Source of the DNA: Diphasiastrum complanatum | Lineage: Eukaryota; Streptophyta; Lycopodiopsida; Lycopodiales; Lycopodiaceae | Length of the DNA: 64,000 bases | Direction: 5' to 3' | Assembly (NCBI GenBank): GCA_029204225.1 | Contig: CM055097.1 | Location: 68,737,955 to 68,801,954, forward strand | Shown: one piece after another, positions 54,672 through 64,000 of the stretch | Layout: the number at the start of each line of letters is the position of its first letter | Numbering within the stretch: position 1 is the stretch's first letter | The notes under the pieces: generated by a model | What the model was told of the DNA's origin: nothing | The model's database searches: none | Seen by the model: only the letters and a program-made list of their open reading frames with translations | Translations under genes and position numbers: made by a program

Positions 54672-56041
54672 GAAATAATCTTGGAAAGCAGGATTCCAAG
54701 AAGTCTCGCGAAGAGAAGATACTTGATGATTATCCCATTAGGAATGGTTTGCTTTTCCGTAGGGGAAAAGTTTGTGTGCCAGATATCGCGGACATAAGGG
54801 CCGAAATCCTGCACGAGTGCCATGATAGCCCCAACGCGGGACACTCTGGTATACAGAGGACACTTGACCTTGTTAAGAGAGAATTTTAATGGCCAAAAAT
54901 GAAAGGTCATGTCGAGGCATATTTTTAAAAGTGTGAACAGTGCCAAGTAAATAAAGCGGAAAGACTCAAAGCAGCTGGTCTGTTGCATCCATTGGAAATT
55001 CCCAACAAGAAATGGGAAAGTATTTCCATGGATTTTGTGGTCGGACTTCCCAAGTCAGGGAAGGGTCATGATGTTCTTTGGGTAGTAGTTGACAGGCTAA
55101 CCAAGATGGCTCAGTTTATTCCAACAAAAACTACTGTCAAAGCTTCTGAACTTGCTCAACTCTTCGTTGAAAAGTTGTTTAGGTTGTATGGTTTGCCAAA
55201 CGATATTGTTAGTGATCGTGATTCCAAGTTCACTGGCAAGTTCTGGCAGGCAGTCTTTGAAAGACTGGAAACTACCTTAAGTCTATCGTCCACGGATCAC
55301 CCAGAAACCGATGGTCAGATCGAACGTGTCAACCAATCAATGGAAGATATGCTTCGTGCATATGTTTCTAGGCGACAATCAGATTGGGAAAAGTATCTCC
55401 CAATGGTTGAGTTCGCATACAATAGTATGAAGCATTCTGCCACTGGTTTTAGTCCTTTTATGCTCTTGTACGGCTTTCAGCCTCGTTCCCCTATCTCCGT
55501 TGGACTCAAAGGTCTCAAGGTTCAAGCTGCAGCGGATTTCTTGCATGATATGCAGGAAATGTTGCAGGTGGCTAGGGAAAGCATTGGATCGGCTCAAGAT
55601 AGAGCCCAGTTCTATGCCAACCGAAGTCGCGCCCCTCGAGAGTTTGAGATCGGTGATTGGGTGTATCTTAGAATCCCAAAAGACTCTAAGACGCTTCGAA
55701 CGGGAAAATGTCCAAAGTTATCTCCACGTTTTAGCAGTCCTTTCAAACTTCTTAACATGATTAGTAGGGTTGCTTATAGACTAGAACTCCCTGTTGGAAC
55801 TAAGGTTCATCCTGTATTCCATGTTAGTCGTTTAAAGGAACGACTTGGTGGTAAAGATGACCTAATTCCCATAGATGATCTAGTGCTATTGGAGGATTTG
55901 ACTGCTTTTGTACCCCATGAACCGAAAAGGATCATAGATACTCGACGACGTCAGTTGAGAAATCGTTTGATTTCTGAACATTTGATTCGTTGGAAAGGTA
56001 AGTCAAATGATGAGGACACCTGGGAGAAGGAGAATGATTGA
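54672..56041 (+). pseudogene. Integrase with chromodomain of chromovirus B
   Basis: H2C2 zinc region in 54659-54889 (LHECHDSPNAGHSG), with in-frame TAA codons at 54887 and about 54926. The core frame 54983-56041 (352 codons) is open: D17 in SMDFVVG, D78 in VSDRD and E114 in DGQIERVNQ, so the D-E spacing of 35 residues is exact. The C-terminal GPY-like region (LSPRFSSPFKLL) and HVSRLKERLGG follow, then the chromodomain end LIRWKGKSNDEDTWEKE. A TGA at 56039 cuts the last residues. Confidence 0.9.
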
Positions 56042-56085
56042 AGACTTAGATTCCTTGGTTTCTGCCCATAGAAGGAAGTTTTTAT

Positions 56086-56096
56086 GGGGGGGGGGA
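56086..56096 (+). promoter_or_regulatory. Polypurine tract of chromovirus B
   Basis: A run of ten G and one A directly before the 3' LTR. Confidence 0.85.
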
Positions 56097-56569
56097 TGTT
56101 ATGTACCATAACGGTACACCCTTCAGTGACGGCCTCGCAAGGGGCATGACGCAGGACTGGAGTTTTCGACATGTTTGGTTGCCACGCGTCACCATCCTAG
56201 GTGGTCACATGTCACCGGCAGGACCGTGCTTGATGGGACCCACTGTGCTATGCCTATATAGTGGTGGGGTTTCCCTTTTGCCATTCACTCAGTCTACCCG
56301 AGAGTTGGTGGATGGAGAGCACATGCATGAGCCAGGATGTATCTCCAGGCCAGGAGATGTGTGCTAGGGAGAGCCGAGTGCGATGGTTGGTGGTATGGGA
56401 TGCCAGTTATCATAAGAGGCTTGACCAGGCATGATTAGGCCGATAGCTCCAGTGCATGGGGGTGGGTCGGTTGTGACCCTACGGATGGGCGGTTACGATG
56501 CGTCGTCACTGGTCCATATGGGGTGTGCGGAACCTTCAAGGCAGTCGATGATCCTAGGGAGTTGTAACA
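56097..56569 (+). repeat. 3' LTR of chromovirus B
   Basis: 473 bp, TGTTATGTACC to GTTGTAACA, with a TATA box CTATATAG at 56254-56261 that the 5' LTR has lost. Confidence 0.92.
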
Positions 56570-56574
56570 AGCTC

Positions 56575-58345
56575 CCTCTCTCTCTCTGCCATCAATTGTG
56601 TCCCCAAGTCATCTGCAGGCCTGGGTTGGGCGCTGTCTGTAGGCAAGTCAACCATGCACTCCAAATCCGATATCTTCGTCTGCAAAGTTAAAATTTCGCA
56701 TATTAGGAAAACAACATGATCAGAAATTGGAACCATTGAGACATCAGCGAACATGCTATAGGAGAATAACCTATCACCTGCAATGTGCTGGTAATGGTCG
56801 GCAGTCTCCTGGCGAGATGTGCCTTGGTGCTACAGAACACCAACCGATCTAGTTGACTCATTGACAGCTTGTTCTTCTCCTCGTGTGGATGAGGGCCCAT
56901 GTGCTCCAATTACGCTCACAGACGGAGGCAGCACAATCCTGTAGTACGTGCAATGAAATAGTTTAGGACATGTGCACGGTTGGAATGTCAAGGAAACGCA
57001 CTAAGGGAGGATGAGATGAGATGCATACTTGTGAAAGGACACTTAGTGCAAGACGCTGTATGGAGGGATAGGTGCTACCGAACATGGTCCACCAGGTAAT
57101 GGGGAGCTGCCTCCTCGCTGGATCTTGCGCAACCTCGTGACCAAACGTGCCCATGTCGAAACAAAATGCAGCTAGCTCCTCCATGAGTATGATAGGATCC
57201 AAAGCAATGCGTGGGCCCACTCTGTAGATGTACGAAAGCCAATCCGCCTTGAGCTCCTTGTCTACGATATGTGTCGGAGAGAGGAAGAGGGGATGCAGCA
57301 TGTGTGCTACGCTGTGGATACTCCTGTGAAAGTAGTTCCACTGCGTCTCCCAAATACCCAGTCATCCTGCACATTATTACTGGGGGTTGAAGAAACTACA
57401 ACGAGATCAAAGCAAAATACGGAAAAATGTAACATCAACGGATAAACAAAGTAGCAATCACTGAAAAAGATAAAGAGCAATTACATTACTATACTGCTTA
57501 CCTCTCCGGCTGCAACATGGGCATCCCCTTGCTGCAATCCACGACCCTCAAAAACTGTGCCCATGCAGCTGGAGACCAAAATGTTGAGGATCGGCCTCCT
57601 CCTGACGTCAGTCCAGCCATCGGACATAATGCTGCAACCGTATGTGGCCTAGTGGCACCTGAGAGGCTCCATCTCTCTAGACAAGGACTCGACCCTATCT
57701 CTAAGCATGTGTGCGCGAACAACCTCTGAGCTAGGGACTCTCCAACTAGGGCTCACCGATTGTGCAAGGTGGAAGGCCCTTTTGAAGGGCTTAGAGTCAG
57801 TGATGGCAAATGGAAGGTTCAGCTCATAAATCAAATTGGCCACGACCTGTGTGGCCTCTTTGTCCATGTGCGGCTGATGGGCGCCGCGAATAGTCTGCTG
57901 CCTAAGAACTCTCTCTGTAGGGCGACGGGTAGTGGACCTCCATCACGGTGCACCAACTGTAACGGGAATGGATGACGTGGCATGCTGGGCACTAGTGGAT
58001 GCATTGGCTGTAGACGTGGAATGGGAAGAAAGGGATGCAGTGGCAGAGATGGGTGTAGTAGCATACGTGGGAGGCACTGGAGGGGCAACGATAGGAATGG
58101 GAGACTGAAACTGCTGTCTCGGGACGTCATCCGGGTGGGAAGGAAAGGAGGAAGGGATCTCATCAACATCCTCGAATGCCTCGTCACCAGCATCCTGGGC
58201 CTGCTCGGGTGGCGGAGAGTCTATCAGGAAATCATAAACTGGGGGCGTGCGAGCAATAGGAGATGCCGGTGGAACCGTAGTGGCAACTGGCGGACGCGAG
58301 GGGACGGGTCCCACCGGAATGGGTGCCGTGGAACTCCATGGCACT
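56575..58345 (-). pseudogene. Exons 1-3 and start of exon 4 of hAT-4 transposase
   Basis: Exon 4 start TKISDLECMVDLPTDSAQ (to about 56680). Exon 3 at about 56777-56940. Exon 2 at about 57028-57370 (FHRSIHSVAHMLHPLFLSPTHI, then ITWWTMFGSTYPSIQRLAL). Exon 1 at about 57510-58345: Pro-rich linker, MDKEATQVVANLIYELNLPFAITDS, MSDGWTD-like region. Exon 1 has an internal deletion that joins the segment after CSKG straight to MLQPER, removing the VTDNA part of the catalytic domain. The frame is shifted several times. Confidence 0.82.
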
Positions 58346-58489
58346 CACGGCACCTATTTTTTTAATTTTTTTTTTAAAGTCATATTTGGTGAAAGGCAAA
58401 AAAAAAAAAAAATTAGGTGCCGTACCACGGTATGCGTGCTGTGGTACGGCACCTGGTATGGTATCTGCACTGTGGGGAACTGTGGCACT
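56575..58489 (-). mobile_element. hAT-4, right part, with degenerate terminal hairpins
   Basis: Continues hAT-4 after chromovirus B. The right end carries two inverted repeats built on GGTGCCGT instead of GGTACCG: about 58322-58355 and 58419-58453 (GGTGCCGTACCACGG against CTGTGGTACGGCACC). It ends at GTGGCAC before (TA)n. The 5' part of the transposase (BED finger) and its promoter are deleted between the hairpins and 58345. Confidence 0.8.
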
Positions 58490-58536
58490 ATATATATATT
58501 ATTATATATGCATGTATGTATACATCATGGTGGCTA

Positions 58537-58574
<38 letters not shown>

Positions 58575-58588
58575 TATATATATATATA
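58490..58588. repeat. (TA)n-rich junction between hAT-4 and hAT-5
   Basis: Two TA tracts with a short unique piece (GCATGTATGTATACATCATGG) between them. Confidence 0.9.
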
Positions 58589-59216
58589 TCATAGTACCTC
58601 GTGGTACCGCTGGTATGGTACCGCCGGTACAGTACCGCCCTGGGATCCGAGGTACCAGGGCGGTACCATTTTTAATATTTTTTTTATTTTTTAATATATT
58701 TTTAATAATTTTTTTTTGCATATTAACTACCAAAAAAGGACAAAAAAAAGTAAAAAAAGGGGGTTCTGGGTGTAAAAAAAGAGGGTACAGTACATGATGC
58801 AGGGGACTGTTGCAGTGGCACATGGGCATTGCGAGTGAGCAGACCGAGGGGCCAATGGGAGACCAACACAGGGGGGTAGCATCACATGGGGGCAAGAACA
58901 GAGGCACATGGGCATTGTGGGTGAGCAGACCATGGGCCCAATGGGAGACCAACACAGGGGGGAGCATCACATGGGGGCAGGTACAGAGGCACATGGAGGG
59001 ATGATGGGGATCCACATGGCCGATCAGGCTGTGGGGATAAATAGGCACTCACAATGCCATTGTGGTTGGCATTTTCAGAGGCTGTGAGAGAGCTAGTGAT
59101 AGACAGTGAGAGAGCAAGCGAGAGCCAGTGACAGGCTGTGAGAGGCTGTTTGAGAGCCAGGGTGCCGTGAGAGGGTGTTCAAGGACCAGGGTGCTGTGAG
59201 GAGAAGGTCGATCGAG

Positions 59217-59582
59217 ATGGCAGAGCGCATACCACCGAAGCCCGAGGGCGAAGCCAGGAGGAAGCTTGAGGAAGATATCCGAAGGCACAACGAGAGGCAT
59301 CGGAAGCAAGAGGCAGATATCCAAGAGATGCTGCGACAAACTCAACAGAGAAATCCGGAACCGGAGCCACTCGCCCCTGCTGTGGGTCCTGTCCCCGCTG
59401 TCGAGCTGGATCTGGATGAGCAGATCGGGATGAATTTCACACGACGGCAACTCATCATGGTCAGGGAAACGGCGGCCAGAAGTCGGGCTAACCAGGAGGC
59501 AGCTCGGGCTAACCGGGAGGCAGAGCAAGAGCGACAAAACAATGCACCAGACGAGGGCGAGGAGTCGGTGGAGGATCAGTGA
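59217..59582 (+). CDS. hAT accessory small protein, 121 aa (hAT-5 copy)
   Basis: Intact frame with a few substitutions relative to hAT-3 (for example IQEMLRQTQQ for IREMLRQTRQ, and RETAARSRANQ for RERAARRRANQ). The conserved IGMNFTRRQLIMVRE core is unchanged. The transposase of this element is truncated, yet this gene remains open. Confidence 0.78.
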   Translation: MAERIPPKPEGEARRKLEEDIRRHNERHRKQEADIQEMLRQTQQRNPEPEPLAPAVGPVPAVELDLDEQIGMNFTRRQLIMVRETAARSRANQEAARANREAEQERQNNAPDEGEESVEDQ

Positions 59583-60105
59583 GAGATGTTTAGAATAGAT
59601 GAGGTCCAGTCGTATGTGGCGGATTGTTGCTATGTAGTTTTCGGCAGTTTATGGTGCAGCAAATAACTAGATGGCTGCTTAAAAAAATGACAGTATATGT
59701 GATGTTATCCTGATACAACGGTTGAATATATACATAGTTGTTTTTTGTGCAACGCGAGCCTGGTCATGTAAGATGCAATGTCTGTAATTTTTTTAAATGC
59801 AGATGTATTACATGTGTTTATGAAATGTCGTTTGGGGTGTAGGGGTGATTGCTATGCTCATGATGTAGGTGCATATATGTAAAGCTAGCATTCACTTCAA
59901 ACGAAATTAAATGAAAACAGGATTCAGACACGCACATAGAATTCTTCGACATAAAATAAAGCATCACATGTACAGAGCAACATACGCACAATGTGCAACA
60001 AATAATGTAGGCCAAACACTGTATATAATGTGAAAAATCATCTGAGTACAATGGTAGATCGTCTGCTAGAGACAAACTACTGAAACTAAAACAACAGAGC
60101 CACAA

Positions 60106-60710
60106 TCAATGCTCTGGCTCTGACTCAGACGAATGCTCTGGAGACAACTCAGGGCCCCGAGCTGACTCTCGCAGCCGATATCTCTGCATGTCTGGAACTG
60201 GCATGGGCTGTGTATCCGAGGGGGAAGACTCGTCATCCTCATCCTCCCAATCAGCCTCCACATCAGCCCCCAAGCAGGCCAAACCAACAACACCTGCTCC
60301 AACTGGCTGAGATACTGCACCTCTTCCTGTACCTGGAGACCTGCGTGGTCGTCCTCTCCTCCCTGGCAGTTTCTGTACCTTGCCTTTCTTGTTCGTTGCA
60401 CCCTTGGGCCTTCCTAGTCTCTTGCGGACAAGAGGAGCTGTCAATGCCTCGTCACCCCCATGCAAATCACCTGGCTGGCTAGGCTGGGCCCAAGCTGAGG
60501 CCGACTGGGATAGGGAAGCAAAAGAGGGAACTCCCTGTGCAACTGAGCGAGGAGGATGAGCTCGTGGAGTGTGTGCCCGTGGGGCTGCTGCAGGTGGAGG
60601 AACTGGCTATGCAGGAGATGAGTACAGTGGTGATATGTACTGAAAGGGGCGCTGTGGTGGCCGGTACTGGTACATCCTGGGTGCTGCCAAAGGAGGAGGA
60701 TGTGACGTGG
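60106..60710 (-). pseudogene. Truncated transposase tail of hAT-5
   Basis: The AT-hook tail (KRLGRPKGATNKKGK, RRGRPRR) and acidic end are in frame (60465-60106). The Pro-rich part before it (60710-60470) contains a stop near 60610. No upstream exons. Confidence 0.82.
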
Positions 60711-63290
60711 TAATGCTTGCCGGTACGCATTACACTAGAATCCTTCGGGATTCTTCAATACACCCAAACCCCCATTTGAAAGTCTTGAGGCGATTATTTT
60801 AGATTAGCCTAATGTCGGTCCCTATCTTAGGCACACTGGACATTTTCACGTGCTATCCGTAGCATTTCGTGCATATCATGTAGGAAATCCGCTACCTTTT
60901 GAAACCTAATCGTACGAGTCTCTACCGAAATGAGTGATATAGGTTCAAAATTGTACATAAGCACGCACGGGCTATAACCGGTAGCCAAATGCTTACCATA
61001 ACTCAATCTCCATCAAGGATAACTTACTCTCCGAGGAGATTGCCATCAAAATATAAATATATATTTTATCTGATCTTCTGATCACGCAGGTAATCCTTCT
61101 TTCAAACGATCAAGTATAACTAGAATCTGAACTTTGATTCGTCAATCATAATTCATCGGATTCTTGTCCTATACTTAATAAAAGAACGTGATAACCTAAC
61201 ATAGGCAACTACCAATGATCAGAAGAACTTTAAGCTCAAAGACATCTCTAGTCAGATTCTTGTCCTATACTCAATAGAAGAACGTGATAACCTAACATAG
61301 GCAACTACCAATGTTCAGAAGAACTTTAAGCTCAGAGTTTAGCGAATATGGCCGACCAAAAGCGACCAGTGAACATCGAATCGCGAATGTTCATAATGTC
61401 ACTTGGTAATCCGTAAAGCCTGAACAGACACTCTATAACTACTTGGTCTTTACTCGAATAAACATAGCCGATTTGGTAAGATGATCAGTCGTACCAAAAT
61501 TCCACTAACCTGTTGATTCATCCGGGGTATTCTTACCATGAACACAATCCTCTCCTATGGATTAGGTATATCCTAGAGTCTGAGTTATGATTCGCCAATC
61601 CCAACTCTCCAAATTCCCAAGACCATACCATTTCATAAGAGTGCATCACAATTTTTTAAAGACACATGAGTTGTTCCAAAAAGTCCTTTCCATTTGGAAA
61701 GTTTCAGACTTTTTCAACTCACATACGGTGCCTATAAAAGGATTGTAATCCAAAAAACGCCCTTACTTTAGCCATGGCACAAAGTGTCATTCCAAAGTTA
61801 GGGTCCTATCTAGAATGCGTCTAGACTCAATTATTCTGAAGTTCTTATCTAGAATAACTCAAGATTCATCGGAACCTCATTACGTGAAGTTCTAACTTTT
61901 GGCAACCAACAACTTTCCAACTCTCCTGAGTCTTCCGAGATAGCATTCTGTTCTTTCCAATCGGGAAAAGAAAAGGCCAAAAGTTCACGTGTATTCTATG
62001 CACATAAACCTCTAAATGAATCAAAGGTTGTGACTTATAAGCATTACATTTCAACAATTATATCCATAAGTACGAACATATTGTTGATTCAAAACAACTA
62101 ACTCAAAAGTAGCGCTTCTGACTCAGTTAGCTGTATCGGATTTAGAAAATATTTAAATGTCTAGGTGTGGTACCAAAACACCACCTTTAATCTGATTCTA
62201 AATCAATTCTAGGTAAATATGCAATTGTCAATGAGAAATTACTATAGCCTAGCGAGAAATTGTCTCTACACAATTCTCATCGATATGCCTATGTTTTAAT
62301 GACTAGTTTGTGCATGCCAATAAACTTAGACCAAGGAATCCTTTGTAGATCTACAAGATTTAAAAGTTTGTACAAAAGGTTTATGATCACACAAGGATTC
62401 ACTACATAGCATATTTCTACAAATATCACCTGATCTGTACACAATACTTTCTTAACCAAGAATCCTGTAACTTGATTATCCTCTACGAGAGACTATTTCT
62501 CAAAGAGTGCTATTCCACAACCAAAATCTCAACCGGAGATTACCTCAAAAGAATATATTGTTAGCGTGAATTTCCTTCCTTGCATCAACCCACAGATCTC
62601 AGTCCTCACTAAGATCAAGTTGATTACCACCAACAAGGAATAGGTTTCAACAAACCACCTTTTTGCAATAGAATTCCATAGTTCTGACACAAATCAATTG
62701 GACTTGTAATCAACCACTCTTCTACTACAGGAGTATTTTCTAATTTCCTTATCTTACATCTTTAAACCAGATATCATAATATCAAAATATCCTATTGTTT
62801 TTGATTCTTGAAACAGGTCCACCATCTATTGATATAACAGATTCCCCTTGGAACCTATAATAGATTTTTCTCCCTAATAACTCTCTTTTCTTCCTACTTC
62901 TCCCCCTTTTTAACAGGAAACGACACGAGTTTCCAAGGGGTGCATATCAATCTAGATTTGCCCTAGGAGAAGTTTCAAAGAAGAGATTTGAGAAAATCTT
63001 GAAAGTCAAGAAAGGTGTTGTATCATCGTAACCAAATACTGATAATGTCCCAGCACAGTTTCGTGAATGACTTATTAAAAGATCTTCTTTGTTACCCTCT
63101 TTGAGAATTGACCTGTAAATCAAAAAAGGACTTTTTGAAGATTTAAGTAAGGAAAACAATTTAGAAAATGCTTCCCTTAACCATTTTTGTGACATCGCCC
63201 AAGGTCAACGGGTAATAAAAAATTACCTTCCAAAGAATTACAAGAAAACGGGTTAATTAATGTTTAAGAAATCCACCAATATAACTTTTA
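60711..63290. other. Long non-coding stretch
   Basis: No gene on either strand that I can support; open frames are short and unremarkable. AT-rich. It begins at the hAT-5 break with an imperfect palindrome (TAATGC...GCATTA around CCGG, 60711-60732) and contains a 96-bp tandem duplication. Confidence 0.4.
61159..61345. repeat. 96-bp tandem duplication
   Basis: Two units starting GATTCTTGTCCTATACT at 61159 and 61255, sharing AAGAACGTGATAACCTAACA and CAGAAGAACTTTAAGCTCA, with few differences. Confidence 0.9.
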
Positions 63291-63323
63291 TAAAGAAATA
63301 GCTTGCCAGCTTTCCGGTTTTGT

Positions 63324-63368
63324 AAATTTGAGATATCCATAAGGGGTCATGACCAATATCTCAAATTT
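63324..63368. repeat. 13-bp perfect inverted repeat (hairpin)
   Basis: AAATTTGAGATAT at 63324-63336 pairs with ATATCTCAAATTT at 63356-63368 around a 19-base loop. Its role is unknown. Confidence 0.7.
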
Positions 63369-63532
63369 CCGACAAAACACCCACACCGCTTTATGACCCA
63401 TAGTATTTGGCATCAAGTAGATTTACGGCCTTACTATGGTCATCTGATCCAGTTAGTTTTAGATTTTCAATTTGGAATCGCCTGCGTCCCATACCACAGG
63501 TTCCTCCTCCATGAAGACCCTCCACTTTTTGA

Positions 63533-64000
63533 TCAAAGTGTCTCAAAATACATAAATCGATCGAGACTAAAACCACCGGTACCATTGAAGTTCTCGAGAA
63601 TTTCACAATCATTCCTCAGTGAGTTGGAATTAGTACTCTGAACGAACACATTTGAGGAACTCACTGAGGAATGAGTGGGAATAAACTCATGATTATTATT
63701 GGCTTCGTTTGTTTTTTTCATAGCGTGTTGGTATGCCTCAGCTTCAAGCATATCAAAAAACTGCTTTTTCATTATTTTTAGTCTTTTCCATCTTAGGCTT
63801 CAGGGCCGTTTGGCCATGCGCGCTTTTTTGCGAGGCAATCACAGTGCTATCATAGGTCTTGGCCACACAGATAGCATCTTCCAAAGATTGGAGGATATTC
63901 CGTTTGCACTCGATTTGAAAATCGGCTTGCAGTCCAAGAATGAACTGCCACTGTGCCAACTTCCCTTCAAAAAGCGGCACTTTGGCCAAAAAATCCAAGA
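63533..64000 (-). pseudogene. Ty3-type gag fragment at window end
   Basis: The frame 63998-63753 reads KVPLFEGKLAQWQFILGLQ and NILQSLEDAICVAKTYDS, the end of a Retrotrans_gag domain (compare IDPLLVKLHFILGLPRDYQL and LTLEDAVRFARIYDD in chromovirus A). After a stop it shifts to 63772-63533, which looks like the post-capsid linker. It runs out of the window on the right. No knuckle, protease or pol follows to the left, so it is a fragment. Confidence 0.65.

Larger units (their letters stand above)
51798..56569 (+). mobile_element. Chromovirus B (Ty3 element without gag, 4.8 kb)
   Basis: Target duplication AGCTC at 51793-51797 and 56570-56574. LTRs 51798-52236 and 56097-56569, primer site, RT, RNase H, integrase with chromodomain, polypurine tract. 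Gag and protease are missing between 52250 and about 52955. It cannot supply its own capsid. Of the LTR elements here it has the longest intact pol frames. Confidence 0.92.
58589..60710 (-). mobile_element. hAT-5: truncated two-gene hAT element
   Basis: Left end TCATAGTACCTCGTGG identical to hAT-1. Terminal GGTACC cluster, tandem repeats, small gene (plus) and transposase tail (minus) are present. Homology to hAT-1 ends at GATGTGACGTGG (60710), inside exon 4, where unrelated sequence starts. Confidence 0.88.

Noticed and set aside
62880-63200. Possible gene on the minus strand (62947-63195)
   Set aside because: 82 codons, no recognisable motif, no neighbours or splice context to support it.

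Overview
The window is repeat-rich nuclear DNA of a plant. The reasons are Ty1/Copia and chromodomain-bearing Ty3 (chromovirus) retrotransposons primed by initiator-tRNA-Met (TGGTATCAGAG sites at 4061, 45410 and 52239), plant-type hAT transposase genes (BED finger, DUF659, hAT dimerisation domain) with GT-AG introns, and a fragment of an organelle-type group II intron reverse transcriptase. The species cannot be named from the sequence. I see no host gene that I can support; nearly everything is transposon or transposon debris.

Layout. 1-1960: wreck of a Copia element. 1961-4546: non-coding interior plus PBS and LTR of a minus-strand LTR element. 4950-10366: a second decayed Copia element with its 3' LTR. 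10640-13900: a decayed chromovirus with 3' LTR. 13930-14560: diverged hairpin repeats. 14990-15570: group II intron RT fragment. 15583-16096: chromovirus LTR. 16490-17425: LINE-ORF1-like pseudogene, then long (GA)n tracts. 18090-18752: short GC-rich elements lodged in (TA)n tracts.

19.1-41.4 kb is the most interesting part. It is a chain of hAT elements and small GC-rich elements joined end to end by (TA)n tracts: hAT-0 (old, partial), hAT-1 (inverted), GC element, hAT-2 and hAT-3 (direct tandem, about 6.23 kb each, nearly identical), then two more GC elements and hAT-4. Each better-preserved hAT copy carries two genes facing each other. One is a four-exon transposase with a very long C-terminal extension that ends in AT hooks in the unbroken frame. 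The other is a 121-residue basic, coiled-coil-like protein. Relatives of the small gene also sit next to transposase pieces in the much more diverged hAT-0 and hAT-4. The pair is therefore an old, kept arrangement, and I propose it as a two-component hAT system.

41.4-60.7 kb: hAT-4 (diverged subfamily) is split by nested LTR elements. Element C (duplication ACAATG) is itself interrupted by chromovirus A (duplication GTATG), and chromovirus B (duplication AGCTC) landed about 60 bp from C. A (TA)n tract separates hAT-4 from the truncated hAT-5. 60.7-64.0 kb is mostly non-coding, with a 96-bp tandem repeat, a hairpin and a minus-strand Ty3 gag fragment running off the window.

Of the hAT copies, hAT-3 is closest to functional: its transposase frame is open through all four exons until a one-base loss near the end. 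hAT-1 and hAT-2 share the same disabling mutations, which suggests that a defective lineage was copied in trans or by duplication.
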